NCBI GenBank assembly: GCA_910579575.1
Contig: CAJTUM010000029.1
Coordinates: forward strand, 1 to 20,790
Direction of reading: 5' to 3'
Length of the DNA stretch: 20,790 nt
Source: an uncultured Eubacteriales bacterium
Lineage (GTDB): Bacteria > Bacillota > Clostridia > Oscillospirales > Butyricicoccaceae
In this document: piece by piece, positions 1-11,015 of the stretch
How positions within the stretch are numbered: the stretch's first letter is position 1
Layout of the letters: each line of letters starts with the position of its first letter
Notes under the pieces: model-generated
Databases searched by the model: none
The model's input: only the letters and a program-made list of their open reading frames with translations
What the model was told of the DNA's origin: nothing
Position numbers and translations under genes: made by a program

Positions 1-87
1 AATTCCCGCAAATCCCCTCGCCGGATTCCCGGCGTCCCATCTTCGATGGGGCCCTTGGTACACTATCCTGCGGATATTATACCATAG
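1..87 (-). repeat. Partial copy of structured intergenic repeat (copy A)
   Basis: This stretch matches bases 18882-18966 and 19028-19112 almost base for base, in the same orientation, with only a few substitutions. It is cut by the window edge, so the part carrying the variable hairpin is missing. It can form CGCCGG-ATTC-CCGGCG and CCCATC-TTC-GATGGG hairpins. Read on the - strand its outer end is TGGTATAAT, an extended -10 motif, with TGTACA 17 bases upstream. Strand is given as the direction of that promoter-like element. The function is unknown. Confidence 0.85.
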
Positions 88-207
88 CTTTTGTCTATTG
101 TACAGATTTCCATTCCCAAATGAGGACAAAAAATCGATCGGAGCTTTTATCAATTTTCTGAATAAACCCTCTGCGCTTCATCAAAATTTATCAAAATCTT
201 TTTTCTC

Positions 208-234
208 TTTGGGCAATCTGCCCAAATACTTTTT
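208..234 (+). terminator. Terminator-like hairpin upstream of the thrE promoter
   Basis: An 8-bp perfect stem (TTTGGGCA / TGCCCAAA, loop ATC) is followed after three bases by five T residues on the + strand. It lies just upstream of the promoter at 267-295, so it could end transcription entering from the left. The gap between stem and T run makes it a weak terminator at best. The rest of 88-266 is AT-rich, and I see no gene there. Confidence 0.4.
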
Positions 235-266
235 GATTATCCGATGAATTTTCACTGTTTCAAACC

Positions 267-295
267 TTTTCATTCTCCGGCTGATACAGTATAAT
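267..295 (+). promoter_or_regulatory. Sigma-A promoter of the thrE-type exporter operon
   Basis: A perfect TATAAT at 290-295 is preceded, at a 17-base spacing, by TTTTCA (4 of 6 matches to the -35 consensus). Transcription would start near 302, leaving a leader of about 47 bases before the ATG at 349. Confidence 0.6.
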
Positions 296-348
296 GTTTG
301 AAGTCCGGTCCATGGTCCGGCGCATATTGAGGCAGCGGAGGGTTGCTT

Positions 349-1110
349 ATGGAAGATTTTCAGGGCTTATTGAATATCGCCACCGACGTGGGCTTTTGTC
401 TGCTGGAAAACGGGGCGGAAATCTATCGAGTGGAGGATTCCATCTGTCGGATTGTGCGGGCTTACGGCGTTTCAGAAGTAGACGTGTTCGCCGTCCCCAC
501 CACGCTGATCGTCACCATCAATCCCCCCGGCGGCCAGACCATGACCAAAACCAAACGGATTTACAGCCGGTCCACAGACCTGGACCGTATTTATCGGCTC
601 AACGACCTTTCCTTTGATATTGTCAAAGAAAAACCGGATCTGGAGGAAGCCCGCCGCCAGCTGGACGCTATTATTGGCCGGCCGGATTATCGAACGATCA
701 CCCAAATCGCGGCTTACGCCCTTTCCGCTTTTGGCTTTACTCTGTTTTTCGGCGGCTCCTTTATGGACGCCTTTTGCTCCCTGAGCCTGGGCGCGGCCTG
801 CTGGCTGCTGGGCCGCGGGCTGGATTTTTTCCATACCAACTCCTTTTTTATCAACACACTGTGCAGCGCCGTTATCGCCTTGCTGGCCGTATTCTGGGTG
901 GAAACCGGCGTGGCGGCGCATATTGATAAAATGATTATTGGCGCTATGATGAATCTGGCTCCTGGCGTGGCTCTCACCAACTCCATGCGGGATGTGATTG
1001 CCGGCGACCTGCTGGCAGGCCAAGCAAAGCTGGTAGAGGCGCTGCTGGCCGCCACTTCTATGGCGCTGGGAGCCGGCTTTGTGCTCTCTCTGCATCGGTT
1101 GATTTTTTGA
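349..1110 (+). CDS. Threonine/serine exporter, large (ThrE N-terminal, DUF1212) subunit
   Basis: This 253-residue membrane protein matches the N-terminal part of the ThrE/YjjP family, inner-membrane exporters of threonine and serine (small dipeptides are also reported for some members). The cytoplasmic N-terminal domain carries the family signature around residues 15-35 (LLENGAEIYRVEDSICRI). Hydrophobic segments follow at about 118-136, 138-158, 164-188, 193-212 and 228-247, with the typical LAPGVALTNSMRDVIAGDLL stretch at 203-222. In this split architecture the second half is a separate gene, found 18 bp downstream. The start is the ATG at 349, six bases after GGAGGG (337-342); an in-frame TTG at 343 abuts the ribosome binding site and is less likely. 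Family membership is clear, but the real substrate is inferred. Confidence 0.88.
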   Translation: MEDFQGLLNIATDVGFCLLENGAEIYRVEDSICRIVRAYGVSEVDVFAVPTTLIVTINPPGGQTMTKTKRIYSRSTDLDRIYRLNDLSFDIVKEKPDLEEARRQLDAIIGRPDYRTITQIAAYALSAFGFTLFFGGSFMDAFCSLSLGAACWLLGRGLDFFHTNSFFINTLCSAVIALLAVFWVETGVAAHIDKMIIGAMMNLAPGVALTNSMRDVIAGDLLAGQAKLVEALLAATSMALGAGFVLSLHRLIF

Positions 1111-1128
1111 TGGAAAAAGGAGCTTGTT

Positions 1129-1602
1129 ATGCCGATTCATTCGCTGATTCTGGATTTTATCTATGCCTATATCGCCTGTCTTGCTTTTACGCTGATTTAC
1201 AATATGCGGGGCAAATTTGTGCTGCTGGCCCCTTTGGGCGGCTCCATTGCCTGGATTATTTATAACATGACGGCCTATACGGAAAGCGATATTGTGCAAA
1301 ATTTCATCGCTATTATGGCTGTCTCTTTCTATTCTGAAGTGATGGCTCGGATTTATAAGGCCCCAGTAACTATGTTTTTGGTGGTGGGGCTGCTGCCCCT
1401 GGTTCCTGGAGCGGGGATTTATTATACTATGGAATATCTTGTCGCGGGCAACCAATATGCCTTTGGTCAATCGCTGGTGCATACTTTGGCCATTGCCGGC
1501 GCTTTGGCTCTGGGCATCGTGCTGGTGTCCTCCCTGTTCCGCCTGTGCCTGATGTACTGGTACCACCTCAAACGCAAAAGACTCGCCAAAGGCGGAAAAT
1601 AG
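1129..1602 (+). CDS. Threonine/serine exporter, small (ThrE C-terminal, DUF3815) subunit
   Basis: This 157-residue, very hydrophobic protein matches the C-terminal half of ThrE-like exporters (YjjB type). About five membrane segments can be read, the most characteristic being around residues 78-100 with GLLPLVPGAGIYYTM, a family hallmark. A basic cytoplasmic tail (HLKRKRLAKGGK) ends the protein. The ATG follows an AAAGGAG ribosome binding site at about 1116-1122. Only 18 bp separate it from the larger subunit, and an intrinsic terminator lies directly after it, so the two genes form a compact operon and the products probably assemble into one transporter. Substrate specificity is inferred from the family. 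Confidence 0.87.
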   Translation: MPIHSLILDFIYAYIACLAFTLIYNMRGKFVLLAPLGGSIAWIIYNMTAYTESDIVQNFIAIMAVSFYSEVMARIYKAPVTMFLVVGLLPLVPGAGIYYTMEYLVAGNQYAFGQSLVHTLAIAGALALGIVLVSSLFRLCLMYWYHLKRKRLAKGGK

Positions 1603-1620
1603 CCTCAACAGACCCTTTAC

Positions 1621-1651
1621 CCCGCGTCCTTTTCAGGGCGCGGGATTTTTT
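1621..1651 (+). terminator. Intrinsic terminator of the exporter operon
   Basis: CCCGCG (1621-1626) pairs with CGCGGG (1639-1644), extended by an inner CCT/AGG pair across a T/G mismatch, and is followed by A and six T residues (1646-1651). It sits 18 bp after the small subunit stop codon and separates the exporter from cwlJ-gerQ. Confidence 0.85.
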
Positions 1652-1673
1652 GCACCCTCCTTTGCTGTCGGCG

Positions 1674-1682
1674 CATATGATA
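1674..1682 (+). promoter_or_regulatory. Possible sporulation sigma (E/K) -10 box upstream of cwlJ
   Basis: CATATGATA fits the CATANNNTA pattern of mother-cell sigma factors E and K, which drive cwlJ and gerQ in Bacillus. I see no good -35 element. The transcript would begin almost at the ribosome binding site (AAAGGAG, 1689-1695), so the leader would be very short. Low confidence; it rests mainly on the identity of the downstream genes. Confidence 0.25.
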
Positions 1683-1703
1683 CAGGGGAAAGGAGTGATT
1701 GTA

Positions 1704-2144
1704 ATGGCCTTTTCTGACCGGGAGCTTCTGGCTCGGCTGATCCAATGCGAAGCCGGCGGCGAGGGAGACAACGGTATGCGGGCGGTGGCCTCTGTTGTGA
1801 TGAACCGAGTCAACGCTCCCGGCGGCGAGTATGCTCGAGTGGGCAGAGGCAGCCTACGCAATATCCTCTATCAGCCCGGCCAATTCGTCTGTATGTCCGA
1901 GACAGAAGGCGGGCAATATAACGCCCAAAATATCTACAATATGCGGCCTGAGTCTATCCATTATGAAATTGCTGATTGGGCGATAGCTGGAAACCGCCTG
2001 CCGCCTTTGGGCCAGGCTCTCTGGTTTTTTAACCCCTTCTCCCCCAACTGCCGTCAAAATTTTCCCAGCGAAGTGGGTATTTTCACAGTGCGTATCGGAG
2101 ACCATTGTTTTTATAACCCACTGGACGCTTATTATGAAACATAA
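1704..2144 (+). CDS. cwlJ: Spore cortex-lytic cell wall hydrolase CwlJ (Hydrolase_2 family)
   Basis: This 146-residue protein belongs to the SleB/CwlJ hydrolase family, which degrades the spore cortex peptidoglycan during germination. It has no signal peptide, as in Bacillus CwlJ (142 residues), which is made in the mother cell and deposited in the coat; SleB by contrast is exported. The sequence LARLIQCEAGGEGDNGMRAV contains Glu16, at the position of the proposed catalytic Glu. The C-terminal block ALWFFNP...NCRQNFP...VRIGDHCFYNP closely follows the CwlJ end (SLWYFRP...CPAQWYN...FKSHCFYQP). The ATG at 1704 has AAAGGAG eight bases upstream; longer in-frame extensions run into the preceding terminator. 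Its neighbour is a GerQ-like gene, the known CwlJ partner. Confidence 0.88.
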   Translation: MAFSDRELLARLIQCEAGGEGDNGMRAVASVVMNRVNAPGGEYARVGRGSLRNILYQPGQFVCMSETEGGQYNAQNIYNMRPESIHYEIADWAIAGNRLPPLGQALWFFNPFSPNCRQNFPSEVGIFTVRIGDHCFYNPLDAYYET

Positions 2145-2160
2145 AGTGAGGTTTTGGAGA

Positions 2161-2586
2161 ATGATGTTTGATATTACTTATCAAAATGGACAGAATCCCG
2201 GCTTCCAGAACGCCTCGAACAGGCAAAATATGCAAGACGCCCAATCCCCTTCGAGCGGCTTGCAGATGGGGCCAGAAATCCCTATGGAAGACGTGCTGGA
2301 CCCCCAAAGCAACGAAGAGGTGGTACGCGGTTCTCTTCAGCAGGACTTGGCCAACAATCTGGGATACTATGTGGAAATCGATTTCCTGATTGGCTCCTCC
2401 AACATCGTCACCCAACGGGGCATCCTTTATTCTGTAGGCGTCAATTATGTGACCCTCTATCACGAAACAGAGGACCGTTATGTGGTCTGCGACCTGTATT
2501 CCATCAAGTTTGTTACCTTCTATAATTCCCGCGTCACCCCCCGAAGCCAACAAAGCATGGGCAGCGCTATGACCAGAAGAATGTAA
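2161..2586 (+). CDS. gerQ: GerQ-like spore coat protein (CwlJ partner)
   Basis: This 141-residue protein has two parts. Residues 1-55 are Asn/Gln/Pro-rich and low in complexity; residues about 57-122 form a compact beta-rich domain (LGYYVEIDFLIGSSNIVTQR, then ILYSVGVNYVTLYHETEDRY and VVCDLYSIKFVTFYNS). That layout and the domain pattern match B. subtilis GerQ, a transglutaminase-crosslinked coat protein needed to localise CwlJ. The gene starts 16 bp after the cwlJ stop, so the pair is likely cotranscribed. The start is ATG 2161 or 2164; GTGAGG at 2147-2152 suits 2161. An in-frame ATG at 2134 overlapping cwlJ has no good ribosome binding site. Assignment rests on remembered similarity plus context; overall identity to Bacillus GerQ is low. 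Confidence 0.75.
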   Translation: MMFDITYQNGQNPGFQNASNRQNMQDAQSPSSGLQMGPEIPMEDVLDPQSNEEVVRGSLQQDLANNLGYYVEIDFLIGSSNIVTQRGILYSVGVNYVTLYHETEDRYVVCDLYSIKFVTFYNSRVTPRSQQSMGSAMTRRM

Positions 2587-2730
2587 CCAGAGGCGCGGCC
2601 CGTTTGGGTTTGACCAATCCATCAGCCTTTGTACGCGCAACCAGGGCCCTTTGCAACAAAGCTCCATAACGCCACTGCCCAAGGACGCTGCAACCGCCCT
2701 GCCGCAGTATGGCTGTCGGGCCGACCCGAC

Positions 2731-2764
2731 AAAAAAAGCGCGGCGGATTTCAAATCCGCCGCGC
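2731..2764 (-). terminator. Strong intrinsic terminator after tuf
   Basis: A nearly uninterrupted GC-rich palindrome (2738-2764; 11 to 13 bp of stem around a very small loop) is followed on the - strand by seven T residues (2737-2731). It lies 17 bp after the tuf stop codon and ends the long - strand transcript. It also blocks interference with the convergent gerQ gene. Confidence 0.95.
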
Positions 2765-2780
2765 TGGGAAAGAACAAAGA

Positions 2781-3983
<1,203 letters not shown>

Positions 3984-4026
3984 TTTAACTCTCCTCCTTA
4001 AAGGTGTTTGTTTTCAAAAAACGATT

Positions 4027-4075
4027 GGTCTTGCGGGGATTGCCCCGCAATAGACCCATTTTATCGTAAAATGGG
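4027..4075 (-). promoter_or_regulatory. Two adjacent hairpins in the fusA-tuf gap
   Basis: Two stems lie back to back: CCCATTTTA/TAAAATGGG (4055-4075, loop TCG), and TTGCGGGG/CCCCGCAA (4031-4050), which can be extended outward by GGTCT/AGACC. On the - strand the GC-rich stem is followed, after a few bases, by six T residues (4016-4021), so it could act as a leaky terminator or RNA processing site setting tuf versus fusA output. The role is inferred. Confidence 0.5.
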
Positions 4076-4105
4076 CCTTATTGCAAGAGATAAACGGCAA
4101 TTTAC

Positions 4106-6175
4106 TTATTTGCCGGAAATGATTTTTTCCTGGATGCTCTTGGGCACTTCCGTGTAGTGGCTAGGCTCCATTGTATACTGGCCTCTGCCCTGCGTGCGGG
4201 AGCGCAAATCCGTGGCGTAGCCGAACATTTCGCTCAGCGGCACAAAGGCGTCGATCTGCTGAGCGCCGCTACGGGCTTCCATGCCCTGAATCTGGCCGCG
4301 CCGAGAATTCAGGTCGCCGATCACGTCGCCCATATAATCCTCCGGCACGATGACGGAAACCTTCATAATGGGCTCCATCAAAACAGGGTCCGCCTTTTTC
4401 ATCGCCTCTTTGAAGGCCATGGAGGCGGCGATCTTAAAGGCCATTTCCGAGGAGTCCACTTCGTGATAAGAGCCGTCGTACAGCGTGACCTTGACGTCCA
4501 CCACGTTGTAACCTGCCAACACGCCGTTTTGCATGGCGCCCTGGATGCCCTGGTCGATGGGCCCGATATATTCCTTGGGAATGGCGCCGCCCACCACTTT
4601 GTTGATAAACTCGTAACCCTTGCCGGATTCGTTGGGCTCCAGGATGATCTTGACGTGACCATACTGGCCTTTACCGCCGGACTGACGGGCGTACTTCATA
4701 TCCACATTGGCGTCCTTGCGCACAGTCTCCTTATAAGCGACCTGCGGGGAGCCCACGTTGGCCTCTACCTTAAATTCGCGAAGCAGACGGTCCACAATGA
4801 TCTCCAGATGCAGCTCGCCCATGCCGGCGATAATAGTCTGCCCAGTTTCTTCATCGGTGTACGTCTTGAAGGTGGGGTCCTCTTCCGCCAGCTTCATCAA
4901 AGCGATGCCCATCTTCTCCTGGCCGGCCTTGGTCTTGGGCTCAATGGCCACGCGGATAACCGGCTCGGGGAAATCCATGGATTCCAGAATGACGGGATGC
5001 TTTTCGTCGCACAGCGTGTCGCCGGTGGTGGAATTTTTCAGACCGATGACGGCGGCGATGTCGCCAGAGTACACAGTCTCAATATCCTCCCGGTGATTGG
5101 CGTGCATTTGCAGAATGCGGCCCACCCGCTCCTTCTGCTTTTTGGTGCTGTTCAGCACAGACGTGCCGGCGTTCAGCGTGCCGGAATACACCCGCACAAA
5201 GGCCAAACGGCCCACATAAGGGTCGGTGGCGATCTTAAAGGCCAGCGCGGAGAAGGGGCCGTTGTCGTCGGCATGGCGCTCCTCTTCCTCGTCGGTGTCC
5301 GGGTTAACGCCTTTGATGGCGGGGATATCTGTGGGCGCGGGCATATAATCCACAATCGCGTCCAGCAGCTTCTGCACGCCCTTGTTGCGGTAAGAGGTGC
5401 CGCAAGTGACAGGGATAATCTTTACGTCCAGCACAGCCTTACGCAGCGCGGCTTTGATATCCTTGACGGCGATCTCCTCGCCCTCCAGATAAGCCTCCAT
5501 AATCGCGTCGTCATATTCCGAAATGGATTCGATCATATGAGCGTGATATTCGGCGGCCTTTTCCTTCAGCTCTTCAGGAATCTCCTCGCAGCGGATATCC
5601 TTGCCCAGCTCGTCGTAATAGACATAGGCTTTCATCTCCACCAGGTCGATGATGCCGGAGAAGTTATCCTCCGAGCCGATGGGCAGCTGAATGGGCACCG
5701 GGTTGCACTTCAGGCGGTCTTTCATCATCTCAACGGCATGATAAAAATCCGCGCCAACGGCGTCCATTTTGTTGATATAAACCATGCGGGGCACATGATA
5801 CTTATCGGCCTGATGCCAAACAGTCTCTGACTGCGGCTCCACGCCCCCCTTCGCGCACAGAACAGTGACGCTGCCGTCCAGCACACGCAGCGAACGCTCC
5901 ACTTCCACAGTGAAGTCCACGTGGCCCGGCGTGTCAATGATGTTGATTCTATGACCATTCCACGCGCAGGTAGTAGCGGCGGAGGTGATGGTAATGCCTC
6001 TCTCCTGCTCCTGCGCCATCCAGTCCATGGTGGCGGTGCCGTCATGGGTTTCGCCAATCTTGTGATTGACGCCCGTATAATACAGGATTCTCTCGGTGGT
6101 AGTGGTCTTGCCGGCATCGATATGCGCCATGATGCCGATATTACGGGTTAATTCCAGCGGATACTGCCTTGGCAT
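4106..6175 (-). CDS. fusA: Translation elongation factor G
   Basis: EF-G (689 residues) drives ribosomal translocation and, with RRF, ribosome recycling. The G domain motifs are AHIDAGKT (17-24), DTPGH (81-85) and NKMD (135-138). Domain II follows, then domains III-V with the typical GMGELHLEIIVDRL, YARQSGGKGQYGHV and domain IV/V segments. Length and motif order match canonical bacterial EF-G (fusA1 type), not the tetracycline-resistance TetM or LepA relatives. The ATG at 6175 has AAAGGAG about seven bases upstream. It lies 36 bp after rpsG in the str operon, so translation is probably continuous along the mRNA. Confidence 0.99.
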   Translation of the reverse strand: MPRQYPLELTRNIGIMAHIDAGKTTTTERILYYTGVNHKIGETHDGTATMDWMAQEQERGITITSAATTCAWNGHRINIIDTPGHVDFTVEVERSLRVLDGSVTVLCAKGGVEPQSETVWHQADKYHVPRMVYINKMDAVGADFYHAVEMMKDRLKCNPVPIQLPIGSEDNFSGIIDLVEMKAYVYYDELGKDIRCEEIPEELKEKAAEYHAHMIESISEYDDAIMEAYLEGEEIAVKDIKAALRKAVLDVKIIPVTCGTSYRNKGVQKLLDAIVDYMPAPTDIPAIKGVNPDTDEEEERHADDNGPFSALAFKIATDPYVGRLAFVRVYSGTLNAGTSVLNSTKKQKERVGRILQMHANHREDIETVYSGDIAAVIGLKNSTTGDTLCDEKHPVILESMDFPEPVIRVAIEPKTKAGQEKMGIALMKLAEEDPTFKTYTDEETGQTIIAGMGELHLEIIVDRLLREFKVEANVGSPQVAYKETVRKDANVDMKYARQSGGKGQYGHVKIILEPNESGKGYEFINKVVGGAIPKEYIGPIDQGIQGAMQNGVLAGYNVVDVKVTLYDGSYHEVDSSEMAFKIAASMAFKEAMKKADPVLMEPIMKVSVIVPEDYMGDVIGDLNSRRGQIQGMEARSGAQQIDAFVPLSEMFGYATDLRSRTQGRGQYTMEPSHYTEVPKSIQEKIISGK

Positions 6176-6211
6176 CTGTGGTCTCCTTTCAACAAACGGT
6201 TTAGCAAAGGC

Positions 6212-6682
6212 TTACCATCTGAAATGGGCGAAAGCCTTGTTGGCGTCGGCCATCTTGTGGGTGTCCTCGCGCTTTTTAACCGCTCCGCCCGTGCCGTTGA
6301 CGGCGTCCATAATTTCGCCGGCCAGGCGTTCCTTCATGGTTTTTTCGCCGCGGTTGCGGGAATAAAGGGTGATCCATCTCAGGCCAAGGGTCTGCCTTCT
6401 TTCGGGGCGCACTTCCATGGGCACCTGGTAGGTGGCGCCGCCCACGCGGCGGGCCTTGATCTCCAGGGACGGCATGATATTTTCCATGGCCTCGTTAAAC
6501 GCTTCTACCGGGTCCTTTCCGGTCTTTTCCTTCACAATCTCGAAAGCGTCGTATACGATCTTCTGGGCCACGCCCTTCTTGCCGTCATACATGATGTTGT
6601 TGATCAGCTTGGTCACGAGCTTCGAGTTGTAAAGCGGGTCCGGAAGAACGTCCCTCTTGGGAACAAATCCTCTTCTGGGCAC
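6212..6682 (-). CDS. rpsG: 30S ribosomal protein S7
   Basis: S7 (156 residues) is a primary 16S rRNA-binding protein that nucleates assembly of the 30S head. The sequence begins PRRGFVPKRDVLPDPLYNS and ends AFAHFRW, both hallmarks of the family, and the length is exactly that expected. The start is a GTG at 6682: it gives the canonical N-terminus and has AGGAGGG seven bases upstream. An in-frame GTG at 6700 would add six residues encoded by the ribosome binding site itself and is rejected. The gene follows rpsL after an unusually roomy 168-bp gap containing hairpins. Confidence 0.98.
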   Translation of the reverse strand: MPRRGFVPKRDVLPDPLYNSKLVTKLINNIMYDGKKGVAQKIVYDAFEIVKEKTGKDPVEAFNEAMENIMPSLEIKARRVGGATYQVPMEVRPERRQTLGLRWITLYSRNRGEKTMKERLAGEIMDAVNGTGGAVKKREDTHKMADANKAFAHFRW

Positions 6683-6714
6683 TTTGCTTCCCTCCTTCAC
6701 AGAATGATTTCATC

Positions 6715-6840
6715 GGTACTCAAGGGCCTGGCAGCCCTTGTCGCGCGCCCTGCCGGGGACCCGATAGCTACGTTTTATGAATATCATAAACAATAATCTA
6801 TAAGGTTAAACCTGGCAAAGCTCACACGCTTTGCAATTTT
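6715..6840 (-). promoter_or_regulatory. Structured rpsL-rpsG intercistronic region
   Basis: The gap holds two clear stems: GCAAAGC/GCTTTGC (6815-6834, six-base loop) just after the rpsL stop, and CAAGGGC/GCCCTTG (6721-6740, six-base loop) close to the rpsG ribosome binding site. Neither is followed by T residues on the - strand, so they are not terminators in the direction of transcription. In E. coli S7 represses its own translation by binding the equivalent gap; a similar role here is only an inference from position. Confidence 0.4.
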
Positions 6841-6850
6841 TTGCGTCTTT

Positions 6851-7276
6851 TTACTTCTTAGCGCCGGCTTTGGGCCGCTTGGCGCCATACTTGGAACGGC
6901 TCTGCATCCGGCCGTTGACGCCCTGAGTGTCCAGAGAGCCGCGGATGACGTGATAACGCACGCCGGGCAGGTCCTTCACGCGGCCGCCTCTGACCATAAC
7001 CACAGAGTGTTCTTGCAAATTGTGGCCCACGCCGGGGATATACCCCCAGACCTCCATGCCGTTTGTCAATCTGACACGGGCTACCTTGCGCAGGGCAGAG
7101 TTCGGCTTTTTGGGGGTCATGGTCTTCACAGTTGTGCAGACGCCTCTTTTTTGGGGAGAGGACTGGTCTGTCGTCACCATTTTTTTGGAGTTGTACCCCT
7201 TTTGCAGCGCGGGGGAGTTGGATTTGTAACTCGCCACTTCCCTGCCTTTGCGAACCAGCTGATTGAATGTGGGCAT
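6851..7276 (-). CDS. rpsL: 30S ribosomal protein S12
   Basis: S12 (141 residues) sits at the decoding centre and contributes to translational accuracy. Conserved blocks are TPKKPNSALRKVARVRLTNG (54-73) and GGRVKDLPGVRYH (97-109). Lys56/57 and Lys101 occupy the positions where streptomycin-resistance changes arise (Lys42/43 and Lys88 in E. coli) and are wild type; Asp102 is the residue methylthiolated in many bacteria. The 141-residue length reflects the N-terminal insertion usual in Gram-positive S12. The ATG has an AAGGAGGTG ribosome binding site (about 7280-7288). First gene of the str operon, with its own promoter at 7452-7480. Confidence 0.98.
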   Translation of the reverse strand: MPTFNQLVRKGREVASYKSNSPALQKGYNSKKMVTTDQSSPQKRGVCTTVKTMTPKKPNSALRKVARVRLTNGMEVWGYIPGVGHNLQEHSVVMVRGGRVKDLPGVRYHVIRGSLDTQGVNGRMQSRSKYGAKRPKAGAKK

Positions 7277-7311
7277 AACGCACCTCCTTATAGATTATTG
7301 CTTTTATCAAA

Positions 7312-7347
7312 CCCCTTCCGCGGGAAACCGCGGCCCCGCAGAAGGGG
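7312..7347 (-). promoter_or_regulatory. GC-rich hairpin in the rpsL leader
   Basis: CCGCGG (7318-7323) pairs with CCGCGG (7328-7333) across a four-base loop, and CCCCTT (7312-7317) can pair with AAGGGG (7342-7347), forming an extended bulged stem. It lies about 35 bp upstream of the rpsL start in a leader of about 170 bases. It is not followed by a T run on the - strand, so attenuation or protein binding is more plausible than termination. The function is unknown. Confidence 0.5.
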
Positions 7348-7451
7348 GAAAAGCCGAAACAGATCGTTTGCGCCCGGCCCAAAGGCCGTCGGCGCTGTGG
7401 AAAACCGGATCAGGCGGCTTCGCGCCTTCCCCAATTCTCACGCAGTTTACT

Positions 7452-7472
7452 ATTATAACCGATATCCGCCGA

Positions 7473-7480
<8 letters not shown>
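7452..7480 (-). promoter_or_regulatory. Sigma-A promoter of the str operon (rpsL-rpsG-fusA-tuf)
   Basis: On the - strand TTGACT (7480-7475) is followed by a 17-base spacer and a perfect TATAAT (7457-7452). The -35 box overlaps the last rpoC codons and its stop (GTT GAC TAA). Transcription would start near 7445. No terminator separates rpoC from this promoter, so rpsL can also receive readthrough from rpoB-rpoC. Confidence 0.85.
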
Positions 7481-10997
<3,517 letters not shown>

Positions 10998-11015
10998 AGT
11001 TGCTCTCCCCCTCCG

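Noticed and set aside
472..1608. A - strand open frame across the exporter genes
   Set aside because: Antisense to both ThrE-type genes, with no ribosome binding site and low-complexity His/Gln-rich composition.
2714..2731. TGTCGGG-CCGA-CCCGACA hairpin as a gerQ terminator
   Set aside because: On the + strand it is followed by A residues, not T residues, so it is not a terminator in that direction.
4157..5830. A long + strand open frame
   Set aside because: Antisense shadow of fusA with no recognisable domain.
6780..6815. A possible internal promoter (TTTAAC-16-TATGAT) before rpsG
   Set aside because: Only weak matches to both boxes and a short spacer; AT-richness alone explains it.
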